Shown here piece after piece: positions 35,569 to 45,987 of a stretch of 64,000 bases of DNA. A model generated the notes under the pieces. That model saw nothing but the letters and a program-made list of their open reading frames with translations. It made no database searches and was not told the DNA's origin. The position numbers were made by a program, and so were the translations under genes. Position 1 is the first letter of the stretch. The number at the start of each line of letters is the position of its first letter. Origin of the DNA: Paragyromitra xinjiangensis (lineage: Eukaryota; Ascomycota; Pezizomycetes; Pezizales; Discinaceae); contig JBCAMK010000006.1 of assembly GCA_038503065.1 (NCBI GenBank), positions 1,984,001 to 2,048,000 on the forward strand, in the 5' to 3' direction.

Positions 35569-36542
35569 TAGAGTACATACGCAGTGCAGTCAGACAAAAC
35601 CAGCAAAAAAAACTAGACCATGATCAGAGATTGTCATTCTTCCTAAGAGCGTTAATTGGAGTCTCGTTTGTGGTGGGTGGGGTACAGAGAGCTCCAGAGT
35701 CTGGTTGGAGACGAGGGTTTAAATGTGTGTTCGCAAGTACCCGATTATAACCTAGAGCTAAGCTTCAGGTCTGGGCGAGGAGTTACTAAAAACTTTGGCT
35801 AGCGTTTGGATCATTGTTTTTTATCGAGAGTTTTAATTTCTCTATCTCTAATCTAGGGTAGGGTGATGAGAACATATGGGTTTCAGGGGTAGGGAGGGAT
35901 GGTAGTTGGTAAATCCACGGGTTGTGTGAGGAGGCAGTGGTTCTACGCCGCTAGCTAGTAGCGATGACTGTGATGTCTTAGAGTGTGGACAGTACGGGCT
36001 GATATAGGTGCAATTGAATACGCAAACGCCAGCACTATGAGGCCCGTGCCGGATACTTATAGAAAAATTAAATAAGCGGAAAATTGTTCGATGTTAATGA
36101 ACCTAAATCCTAAACCTCCTGCGTCGTCTCGGGGTCTTCGTATATGTAGTCTGGTGTGAGGAAACGCAAGAGTTTGTATAAGTCGTCACATGCAGTCCTA
36201 CCAGCAACGCTCCCTTAGAAACGTTACGGTATTTTTACCAGATTGCAACACTCGAACTTTCCTAACAAGCATTAGCAGGATGTGCTAAAAATTTATAGCA
36301 TGATAGGGTGATATCTGGTATATACTCTACTAGGTTTAATTTACACGTACTTTTTGAGCTTGGTACTGGGTCTCTGTTCTTGGAGTTGAGTATTGTTGCG
36401 GTTCCTGGGCACAAGACCCTAACTCCAGAGCTGGGCTACTGCAACTAAGAATGGTTACGCATCAGATCCCCCCCCACATTGTTTCACTGATATTATTCTT
36501 CAATTTGCATTTTTTTCTAATTTTTTCAATTGTTTTTAGTTA
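35569..36542. other. Intergenic, no supported gene
   Basis: About 970 bases between two repeat elements. No ORF has family features. Confidence 0.4.
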
Positions 36543-37114
36543 GTGTGGTCCACGAGGCAGCTCGAGGCGAGCCAGGAGGTATGCCTCGAGGTACCTCGTG
36601 CTCGTGGGGGAGTCTGCTTCGGGCTGCTCGAGCAATGGAGGGCTTGCCTCGAGGCATAGGGGCATAGAGGTACTATTAGAGGCACCCTCTAAGTAAGAAT
36701 TATCGTTCAATACACTGGTATCTAACAAAGTAGCTATCTACTAATATCGTCTTCTTCCTAGTTAAGTTTACTTGTATCATCCCATCATTCCCTCAATGGT
36801 TGCTTACTGTATAAAGTCTTCAAAATTCAAATCCTCTATATCGTGTTAAGTTATTGGGAAATTCTTATTAGAGAATGCTACCATGGGTGGCATAGTGCTA
36901 GTAGGTATGTGGGTTACTGCCAGTGGCATTGAACCCGAAGGTACCGGCGAGAGATAAGTGGAGAATACGTATAAAACCAGTTCCATGGGCCTGGATGGTA
37001 TCCAGGGGTCGATCATCGCCGCTGTGAAACCCCATAGGCCTGAGACCTCGAGGCACCTCGTGCCCGCGGCCCCCCTACCTCGGGCAGCCTCGAGCGAGCT
37101 TGCCTCGTGGACCA
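36543..37114. mobile_element. About 570-bp non-coding element with long G/C-rich terminal inverted repeats
   Basis: The left end TGGTCCACGAGGCAGCTCGA (from about 36546) is mirrored by the right end ...TGCCTCGTGGACCA (to about 37112). Complementarity continues imperfectly inward for 60 or more bases through CCTCGAGG-containing units (GCCTCGAGGTACCTCGTG on the left, CTCGAGGCACCTCGTG on the right). CCTCGAGGCA is repeated several times. No clear target duplication is visible and there is no transposase ORF, so it is a non-autonomous DNA element or a decayed fold-back element. Confidence 0.6.
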
Positions 37115-38609
37115 TACTATTTTTAGCTTCTAAAATCTAGTGACCCAAACTCCACGCTGGTAGGGAAGCATTGTATCGTTTATGGTACTTTGTAGCGTAT
37201 TTGCAATTCTCTGAAGGAACTGTTTGGCCAAATACAGATCAAGGATCTATTTAGATATCGTGTTAGGGGCAGAAAAACCAGTTGGATGCGGGGATTACGC
37301 CATATATTTTTTGCGTTACACATCAAGTGTTTGCAATCATCACAAGGGCTGAGTTTGACAATTCCCCAAATATTATCGAGCAAATAGATATTGAACTATA
37401 TTGTGCTTGGGTTTAACTTTCGATTTAGTTACGTCCCGGTTTGTCACGTTTCACGCCTCCAACTTTGTTGCCAGGTCTCAATTTTATTTTTCATATTTAC
37501 TATATAAGCAGGGTTTTTCTTGTTGTGGGCTTTTGGCAGTAACGTTACGGCAATTCTCTAATCCATGGCCAGATACTAAAACTAGAGACTTTTGCGTGAA
37601 AATCGAGAGAACTAATATGCACTGGATGTATTAAGTTTGGCCTTAGCACTTCTGACCCGTGTGCCGATCTCCTGTTGCCTGTGGAACGCTCCGAATCCTA
37701 TACTCCCGAGCTACGACATATCCGTTTGGTAAAAATAGCTTTTGGCTCACCCCATCGCAATGCTACACTGTTTAGTCGGCTAAATTTATACCCTTATTTC
37801 CAGGTACTTCACGTAAAGTATGAGAATATGGGGAGGAGGCAAGTTGATAAACCTTATCTAGCTTATCCTTAAACCTTAGGGCATTATCCCGCTGCCGGGA
37901 ACGGCGTGGCAATACTCGATGTTTATTTTAGTATTCGGATGCCGGAAACCCTAACCCCACGCTTGGGTCATATTCTCTGGCGCGTCTTCTCTGGCTCACT
38001 AACGCTCATTTGACCCTCCATACGAGACTGATCATTTTGCCAAGCAATTCTCAATACGGCTTCTCAACCACACTTCCCCAAACTTTTTGCCTGATTCTCG
38101 TTCTTTTAAGTCAGGAGAGCATTACCAAGCCAACGTTTCCGTTCCGCTATGGCTGCCCATTCGTTGATCTGGGCAGAACTTAGTTGTATTTATCCGGCAG
38201 TATGAGGATTTGGGAGTCATGGGGTCTTTAGGTAATGCTAGAGACTTTGAGGCTCCAGGAGCTCCGTGGGGATGTAGAGGATTGACTCTTTTCGGTGTAA
38301 GGGCTTCTGTGGTCGTGGGAACTTTACCTTGCACGAAGGTCAGAAGACTTTTGAAGAGCTATGAAAGTTTACTGCTATGCATTTTTTGATAGCTATGATA
38401 GGTACTACATGTAGTTACTAGTTCTAATTTATTCAAGGCTTGCGTACGCTTCATAAGCTGGGATTATAATTAAAGCAATTGTTGCAAGTGCATCGATATT
38501 TTGTGCAGGAACTCAATCCCGCAACACAAACTCCACTGGTAAAAGGCTGCAATCCCAGTCCAGCCCGTAATCCAAGCTAACTTCCGTATACCCACGCGCG
38601 ACCAACCCT
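37115..38609. other. Intergenic, no supported gene
   Basis: About 1.5 kb without recognisable genes. One TACATGTA site lies at 38406. Confidence 0.4.
38406..38413. other. TACATGTA site (candidate excision footprint)
   Basis: Context GGTAC-TACATGTA-GTTAC; removal of CATGTA leaves ACTAGTT. Confidence 0.35.
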
Positions 38610-40307
38610 CTACGCATCCACTATACCTCCTAAAAGCCTCTCCCAATGCCCCCACAGTTCATCCCTTGCCCACTCTTTCAGCGCCCTGACAAACGCTACA
38701 ATCTTCAACGTCCCATACAACGAATCGGTAGTCCCGATAGCGACGGGCCCATGCGTAACTATCTCCCCCGCGCGCCAATACGACACGTGCAAGCTCCACA
38801 AATGTCCGCAAACAGACACAGATAGCGCGGTATGGCAGTAAGATGTATTCTCTTCGGAGCCCTGTGAAAGTGCTCTCATAACATTGAGTGTTTTCATGCC
38901 CCAGGCGCCAAGTTGGTACTCTGCCTCCATTTCGCCGCCGGCTCCGCCGGTGGGCTTGACTTCGACGCCTAGGACGATGATGGTTGCTTCAAGGCTCGAG
39001 TCGATGAAGGGGTTGAGCTTGATACTCTGCTTCCGTGCAATATTGGTGATAGCGGAGCACATGCGGTATTTAGGGTTGAAAGCGATGAGAGCATCAAGTT
39101 TGACGTTCGCGGTTGTCGGTGGGATATTGGAGGCCGTGGTTTTAGTAGTAGCATCAATATTTAGGAAGAGGTTATTCACGGTCCGCCGGTAGAGGAAGTG
39201 AGAGTTGGGAGGAACGGCGGTATTGGAGGAAGGGAGTGAGGGTGGGTCAATAGAGAGAAGAGTGCGAACTGGGGGATACCATGCTGCTTCGTCCTCTGCC
39301 CAGTGGGAGTTGCGGAGACACGCTCGGTGGGTTTCAATGGCGAATTTGACGAGGTTGAGAGCACGGAGGCGTTCGTCGTCCTCGTCGGCAACCTCCAGTC
39401 GAGCATGGGCGGGAATGCGCTCATGTAGAAAATATTTGGTGAGTAGCACATCAATTTCAGCAGTTTGCGGAACGCAAGCGAGTTCGAAGCTACCGGGTGA
39501 GAATCGCTGGAGAATTGCAACGACGTGGCTGGGGATAGACATTTGAATATCGTCCTCGACGTCATAGTCGGCGAGGTCGGGGATACCAAACGTTCCCGCA
39601 GGATCATTATGCTGCAAGGCAAGACGTTTCCGGCGGATGTCAGAGAAGGAGGTAGGTGCTTTAGAAGGAGACGACGACTTCGACCTCGAACCAGACTCGC
39701 GCTTCCTGGTAGCGGGAATGCTGAACTCTGAAGTATTCAAGGAAGCGATAAATGAATCATGCGTGGTAACATCGACTGCACCACTCTCTCCTTCGTGGCC
39801 ACTCTGGTTTCTCAGCACCACGAGCGGTCGTAGGTTGTTTGAGCTCTCCCCCCCGCCCCCCGCCCCCTCGCTATCCCCGGCTGTTGGAAACGATGGCCGG
39901 TTTGACGCGCCCCTACCCGCTCCAGAATTTTGGGCAAACGGATTCAGACCCGTGATGATATCACCACCACATTGCCGTCCCCGGTCACCAGCCATTTTCG
40001 CTGGGTCCTGGCCAGAATCCTGCATGGGTTCAGTACTATTCAAAAGTAAACGTGGTCGTTTCGGCGGTCTTTGACAGCAATCAGATGACTGGTGTTCAGA
40101 CAAAACATCGCTTTTAGTATCAGAGCCCGAAGGTGGCCAATGAGGAGGGATAGACTCAGGGATGAAGCCTCTCGTGAGGGGGTTTATATCAATGGGATGG
40201 ATGAAGTGTGCATCCAGCCAAGCGTTAACTAAGAAGTCGGGGGGGATTTGGGGCTCTAGACGATCACGCATCTCGTATAAGACTTTAGAGAATGAAATAA
40301 AAGGCAA
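38610..40307 (-). CDS. Fungal PD-(D/E)XK nuclease-like protein (565 aa)
   Basis: A single uninterrupted frame. The first half is low-complexity with basic patches (RPPKRPR, RRKRLAL, many Ser/Gly/Pro), as usual in this fungal family. The C-terminal half resembles the PD-(D/E)XK-like domain that is widespread and multicopy in Pezizomycotina: KLDALIAFNP (D405) and LGVEVKPTGG (E449, K451) fit the D...E-x-K core, followed by the helix EAEYQLGAWGMKTLNVMRAL. The extreme C terminus (LKEWARDELWGHWERLLGG) is helical. Whether such proteins cut DNA is not established, and family members often vary around the core. No introns and no close partner genes. The start at 40307 is the first ATG of the frame; the last residues before the stop are GGIVDA. 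Confidence 0.72.
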   Translation of the reverse strand: MPFISFSKVLYEMRDRLEPQIPPDFLVNAWLDAHFIHPIDINPLTRGFIPESIPPHWPPSGSDTKSDVLSEHQSSDCCQRPPKRPRLLLNSTEPMQDSGQDPAKMAGDRGRQCGGDIITGLNPFAQNSGAGRGASNRPSFPTAGDSEGAGGGGESSNNLRPLVVLRNQSGHEGESGAVDVTTHDSFIASLNTSEFSIPATRKRESGSRSKSSSPSKAPTSFSDIRRKRLALQHNDPAGTFGIPDLADYDVEDDIQMSIPSHVVAILQRFSPGSFELACVPQTAEIDVLLTKYFLHERIPAHARLEVADEDDERLRALNLVKFAIETHRACLRNSHWAEDEAAWYPPVRTLLSIDPPSLPSSNTAVPPNSHFLYRRTVNNLFLNIDATTKTTASNIPPTTANVKLDALIAFNPKYRMCSAITNIARKQSIKLNPFIDSSLEATIIVLGVEVKPTGGAGGEMEAEYQLGAWGMKTLNVMRALSQGSEENTSYCHTALSVSVCGHLWSLHVSYWRAGEIVTHGPVAIGTTDSLYGTLKIVAFVRALKEWARDELWGHWERLLGGIVDA

Positions 40308-41836
40308 TACAGTGTAGTCGGTGATGATGAGCAGGTCAGCCCAACAGCATGCGGGTCAGAGGGTTTTAAAGGACAGGAGCTAGGAGGAAGAGTTAGTCCC
40401 ATGAATACACGTGTCGAGGGATAATAAATACCGATATCAAGGAGAATTGAGCGATTGGGTTTTAGGGTTGTCGCTGGTTGTTGTTGAATTAAGGTTTGCT
40501 AAGAATCCTGCCTTGACTGTCACATATAGTACAGTACCAAAATTTCCGTCGAGTATTAGCTTTTGGCTCCAACACTACGCTCACCAGAGCAAATATCAAG
40601 TTCTTCGCACCAGCGAGTTGCTACAAAACCTAACAGTGTGCATATTCCTCCGGTGCTGGGATAGGGTTTCTGTAACTAGGCTCAGGCTGCAATTGGATTG
40701 CTTGTTAGTTGAAGCAGCCAATCAAATCCGAGACCCTATCATGATTATGTCCTTTAGTCCTAGGTCTTGAAGCAACGGAGGTGGGACCTTACAATTATGC
40801 TCATCAATAATGATTTTTCGTTTGAATCGAGACTCATTTTCTTATATACATATTCAATTTTCTTCAAGCTATCGTCCCCACTCTATCGAGCAAAGGCTGT
40901 TTTGCTGAGTCCTTCGTTGCTTCAAGCGGGTCATTGATCCACTTCTTCGGCTGACCCCCGAAGATCAGACCTGCTGAATGGTCGTTAAACGTATCAGATG
41001 GGCATAGGGAGTTCCTCGGGTTAACATAGTATATGACCGTACGAGTCTGTATCATTTTTACCTGGCACTTCATCGCTTCATAAAAGGTTATTCACTTGTG
41101 GGAAAGTAGTATGGGTTAACTGGGCATGTACAGGGCTGTATAAGCTAGTACGTACGTGTGTATTTGTTGATGCTTCTCGCTATTTGTATTCCTGTTACGC
41201 GGAGATCACTGAACTATCCAACACTAAAAATGATTAAAAAATAGATGTACGCCCGAATAACCTGCCTAGGAGCTTCTTGAAACCCCCTCTATTTGTGCTC
41301 GAAAGTGGTTGCTATTTATAAAAAAAAATTCTTGGTTAGGATTAATTTGGTGGGGCAAGGGGCGGGCAATGGCCAAAAGCCCAGAGCCCTAGATATCGCT
41401 CAAATGGGGATGGAACGCAGCCGCCCATTCGGGAGAATAGCAGGGGTGTAGTACATAGGTGATATTTGAGTGGCTCTTACAATACAATAAATGGTTATGG
41501 GTTCTCTCTCACTTTGGGGCGTGCGTTATATTTATGGGGATCGATATCTTCTGTATTTTTGCGTGATAATTGTAAAACCCTGGGAAAAATTAATAGCACT
41601 GGGGAGAAATCAGGGGTTAGGTTGATAAAACATTTGACTATATAAGATACTAGTTGACTCGCTGCCACCGAACTGCTTAAAATAGTTCGGAAAAAAACCC
41701 TCCCGAAAGACTGATGATGGTATACAGAGAGAAATTTCAACTTAAATCCGAACGGCCTAGGTAAAGTGATCCGTTAGCACGGGCTATTTGAACATGGGAG
41801 TGCGGAACATTTAGGGGAGGATTAGCCAAGGATTAA
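40308..41836. other. Intergenic, no supported gene
   Basis: About 1.5 kb. The right part is AT-rich, with an A9 run near 41320. No family recognised on either strand. Confidence 0.4.
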
Positions 41837-43065
41837 CTAACACTTGCGTATTTCCTTAGCGTGGCTTAAATTCGCAATGGTCTCGAGCGCTGCGACGACG
41901 GCGCTACTTGACCTCTTGTGGATGCTGGGTTTTTTCTGGCCCCGCCGCAATACTGGCATTCTATTAACCGATTCAAGGTCATGGCTGAATTTTAGGGTTG
42001 TTAGGTGGATGGAATGAAGCTCAAGATTCGTCTGGTAGTCGAAAATGTAATCGATATATTGCATGTCGTGTACACCAGCTGATTTTGCACCAGCTTTAAT
42101 AAAGTCCACCAAGCGTTGCAACGAAGGGGGGTTTTCCGGGTTAAGTTTAGGGCTACCCTCAATGGCAGCTTGCACAAAACATGCAGTGAATTCAATCCAA
42201 GCGAAAACTTGAGCTTCGGAGGTAGAACCAGGAGGTTGGCGAAACTCCACGGTCCCCCTCGGGCCCTTCCCATCTTTTTTTGCTAATGGGGTGAAATTCC
42301 AACGAAATGATTTTAGCGTGAGAATTTCGCCCCATTCCGTATTTCCATCGCAGCATATTAGCTCAGAAAGAGCTTCAAAATGAGCACTATCACTGGCAAC
42401 GGCGGCGCTAGGGGCTTCATGCTCCTGGGAGGAAGCCTTGCTGACCTTCTCGATTTTATCGAAGACCTCCACCAGTGTTGACTTTTCAAACCTGGTATTG
42501 TATCGGTTACTCTTGCAATGAGGGGTGTGATTCCGAGACCTGGGAACGAGGATGTCGATGAACCCTTCAAAATAGCAAACGGCTTGGGCTAGGTTACATG
42601 TTTGGTTCGGGGTCCATTTTTGGCCTTTAATAGAGATGTGTATGTGCGTGCCGCATGTTTCGGACTCTTCTATGCGGAATTGATCAAGCACCTTCCAAAA
42701 TATCTCGAGATGCTTACGCCAGTCTGAGTTAAAGTCTCCCACTGGAGAAATCAGTTCAATGCCCCCTATTGACACCAAACATCAGCATGACTAATTTCCA
42801 TATTTCTCTTGGAAGACATACATGTTCTACTACCCAAATTATCGCCGATAGAACCATCTCCCGTGATGGTCCATTTCGTGTAATCGGGATTCCCTCCATC
42901 TTCATCGACGTAATTAATGATCCCCTCCTTGGTGAGGTAGGTGCTCACTATGTAGGCAAATGAAGACCAGTTTTTATTTTCACGGTCCCGGTCCCGGTGG
43001 CCCATACGAAGTTCTATCTCTACGCCAAAGCACAACTGGTGGGTAGGTAAAGCGTGTGAAGACAT
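41837..43065 (-). CDS. Putative amidoligase (Amidoligase_2 family), 386 aa
   Basis: Two exons read right to left, 43065-42834 and 42765-41837, with a 68-base intron (GTAGTA...CAATAG). The join gives GDGSIGDNLGGIELISPVGD, which the unspliced frames break. Family motifs run in order: FGVEIELRMG (from residue 13), KWTITGDGSI, GIELISP, CGTHIHISIKG, FRWNFTP and GTVEFRQPPGSTS. These match the ATP-dependent carboxylate-amine ligase family related to glutamine synthetase and gamma-glutamylcysteine ligase folds; the conserved acids (FGVEIE, GIELISP, VEFRQP) bind metal-ATP and His (GTHIH) is part of the site. The amine and acid substrates are unknown for fungal members. The C-terminal 60 residues are basic. 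Length is typical, and all motifs look intact. Confidence 0.85.
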
Positions 43066-45987
43066 CCTGGTAATAAGTGGGAATAAACTTAGGCGGAGCT
43101 AAATTGTTGGAGCGGAGATATATGCCAGAGGATATGACTGTCCATGATCGTTAATGTAAGTCAATTATCTTACAAGTACAGCGCCCATCCATCTTTTATC
43201 TTGATTTTAATGAGAATTATTGCGGCTCAACTTCATTATGCAGGGCTCTAGTACATTCGCAATGAGAAGTCACGGTTTCTATAGCCGGAAAACTCTGGTC
43301 CGCTGCCATTATTTCTCGCGAAGCTATCGAAGTGACTATGGCAGATTTTAATCCGGCCGTACAGCATGCAGGGTCTTTTGTTATCCGTGTTTGACAATAA
43401 TTTGTGTTGATTACCTGTTCTAGCTTTGTTGTTAATTTACCTACTCCCCATGACATTATGTCTATATAATTTTTGGATCGAAGCCTGAATTTTGCGACTT
43501 AGTCGTGTGGCCTGATTAGTATGATCAAAAAGTTGCCGGTTCTGAAAGGTCTGTTGCGCTGCTCCATTAGTATGCTGCCGATCGAGGATGTGCACTGCCC
43601 GATCCTCAGCATCCGATCCCAAGCATACTGAATAGAATACCTATCATATTCTGGGCGCGTTTCCTCAGCATGTTTTTTTGAATTAAGGGTTTGTGTCTCT
43701 AGATCGAATGACGCGGATCCCAAGTATAAATCTAGGGCGCGGTTTCGTGCGCAACTCTGAATTGACGGTATGTATCTATCCACGTCGCGAGTAATTGCAC
43801 TTCTGAAGAATTTTCAAAACCCGTTGACGCCTTGCGAGAATGTATGCTTAGTGCATATGCTAGTGTTGTCAGAGCTGTTTTACAGTTTGAACGCTCTGGC
43901 ATTTCAGCTCTGGTTGTACCAGCTAAAGATTTATCGATCCGGAGTTGAGGTGGGTTTAGTTGGGGGAATCCATCTTTGAGCCGCAAGTTACTATCTGCTG
44001 TGAACCTGCTCTCGTTGCCCTATTCCCTATGCTGCAGGCACAAGATAGTCTGCAAGTATTTTCTGATCTTTGTAGCGCCACGCAGTTGTGCTCCATTTGT
44101 GTTTTACTTCTCTGTACTATGGAATTAAAGTTGCCCTATTTTCGTTTGATTGGAGAAGAAACCCAGAGTCATTGAATCTGTGCCTTGACAGTTATGTCAA
44201 TACCTAAGCAGGTCAAACCTACAAAATTGGTGTTTGTTAGCCCCTAAAAGAAAACCATAGTTCTTTGTGTTTCTGCTGTCATGGCAGGCTGCCCCGCGAT
44301 CATTGACCCCATTAGAGCCTCACGCCGCGCATTGCACGTTGCATTAAAATCATTGGCCTATGGTTATCGGAGTTTGAAGGCTTTTGGGCAGGTACCGTAT
44401 GTTAGCCACGCGATAAAAGCGGGAACGAGATGGCCCACTCTGGAAAAAGTATGAGATGTGGAGAAGGCTACTGGGGGTAAGTAAGAAGAACCTGAAAGTG
44501 ACTTTCGGTGGTAACGGTTTCTGATTTGTGCTGACTTGTCACCTACAGCTTAGGCAGACTAGTTCCGAACGTTTGATTTTTTTATATTAGTTTTTCTTGT
44601 TTGCTTCGTGTATAGTCACTCCTGGCCACTCGACGAAACTGGCCATTTGACGAAACTCGTTGCGAAAAAGCGAAAAACTATGAGCCCCCAGGCTTCAAGT
44701 CAGGAAACAGCGGGGCCTGGGCCCAGTCAGCAACAAATCTCATTTGTACAATATTTTGGGCTATCATGTAGTTAGAATTTTTGCAAAAATATGAGAGAGT
44801 TGTAAAAGTCTCCTAAGCGATGACCTCTGTTCGTCAAATGGCCAGGTTCGTCGAGTGGCCGGGGGTGGCTGTAATATATTCCCGGGACCTCCTTTTAGGT
44901 GTATGTATGTCATAATTCATATTGAACGTGGTTCTCGCTACCTGAGAGCGGTATCGACAGATTTTCAAATCAAAGGTGTACGAAGTGTTGTAGGTACACG
45001 TAGTGTCGTGAGTGTTGAAAATACTTCCCGTAATGTCGCGGCCCCCACACAGTCGGTTGAAGGGTGACCCGATGTGAACCTCAGAGGCCAACAGGGCTAC
45101 TGTGTACTGGTTGCGATGGCGTTATAAAATTCTAGGATCTGTTGCTAGCGGTGTTTGACCGGTGCTCCGGAGACTGGTATCTTTAAATGATGTGAGTAAT
45201 GTTGCCTGATAGTTGGTGTAGTACCCCCCCGTGTAGGTTCAAAAATGAGTTTTCATTGCCTACACTTGCAACGTAAGTTCCCTCCATTTCCACTTTAACT
45301 ATATTACGCATATATTATTTCGATGCTAAACGTAGATTCTGAGACCCACAACGCTGTCGTTGCTGTTGCGTAATTTAGAGAATTTGTATAGTTCATACGT
45401 ATACTCTTGGATATACCATATGTACTCTTACTGTCCCGCTCGATTTCTCTAAGTCTGGGCGTAAGTTCGGCTCCATTTTATTGTAGATCTGGAGCGTGAA
45501 CCGTAGTGATCATGCCAGATTTTCAGCATGGGGGTGTTCCATTTGCTATCCAATCCTCCGTCCTTTGATCGTGTGTGATGTTGTGGATTGTCGACACGAT
45601 AGCCTTAACAAGGCCACTAGAGCACTTTGTCCTGTCCTCTAGACAGGGCTTAACGGTTAGCACAGCGCTTGGCACCTGACACCACCGCCGAAACCGAATT
45701 CCTGTGTACAGTGTGAATCGGTGAATTGGTCAAACTCTCGTGACCGATGAAGAGATGGGAAATGACTCCTAATAATATATTAGAGGGCCGGGTAACAACA
45801 GTGGTGGGGCTAGAGTTACCATACAATTCTGCGCTCCCACCATACAGCCTCACCTCTCTCGCAAGCTTCAACAGCTCTTCCCCATCGCTGCAATTGGCAT
45901 CCTCAGCCCTTTTTTGACCGCAAAAAGGGATTAACCCTAGGACCTAAATTCTTCAACTATCTCTACTTACTGTCTGGTAGAACCAGG
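43066..45987. other. Intergenic region with a possible decayed gene and one MITE
   Basis: About 2.9 kb. On the minus strand, several overlapping ORFs at 43217-43986 give leucine-rich, helix-like peptides (for example LTTLAYALSIHSRKASTGF, then IQASIQKLYRHNVM) in different frames, which suggests one gene broken by frameshifts or unplaced introns. I cannot name a family. A MITE lies at 44613-44871. The last 100 bases form the leader of the BBP gene. Confidence 0.35.
44613..44871. mobile_element. 259-bp MITE, (C/T)AGTCACTCC family, TA target duplication
   Basis: The left TIR begins TAGTCACTCCTGGCCACTCG and the right end is its imperfect complement (CGAGTGGCCGGGGGTGGCTG); both carry GACGAA half-sites. 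TA flanks at 44611-44612 and 44872-44873. The first base is T where the element at 35402 has C. The interior is non-coding. Confidence 0.7.

Noticed and set aside
43217..43986. Overlapping minus ORFs with leucine-rich peptides
   Set aside because: They look like one broken gene, but I could not join them with good splice sites or name a family, so no CDS is listed.
44281..44460. Short + ORF MAGCPAIIDPIRASRRALHV that recalls a transposase helix-turn-helix
   Set aside because: Under 60 codons with no further domain; the resemblance is too weak to call.
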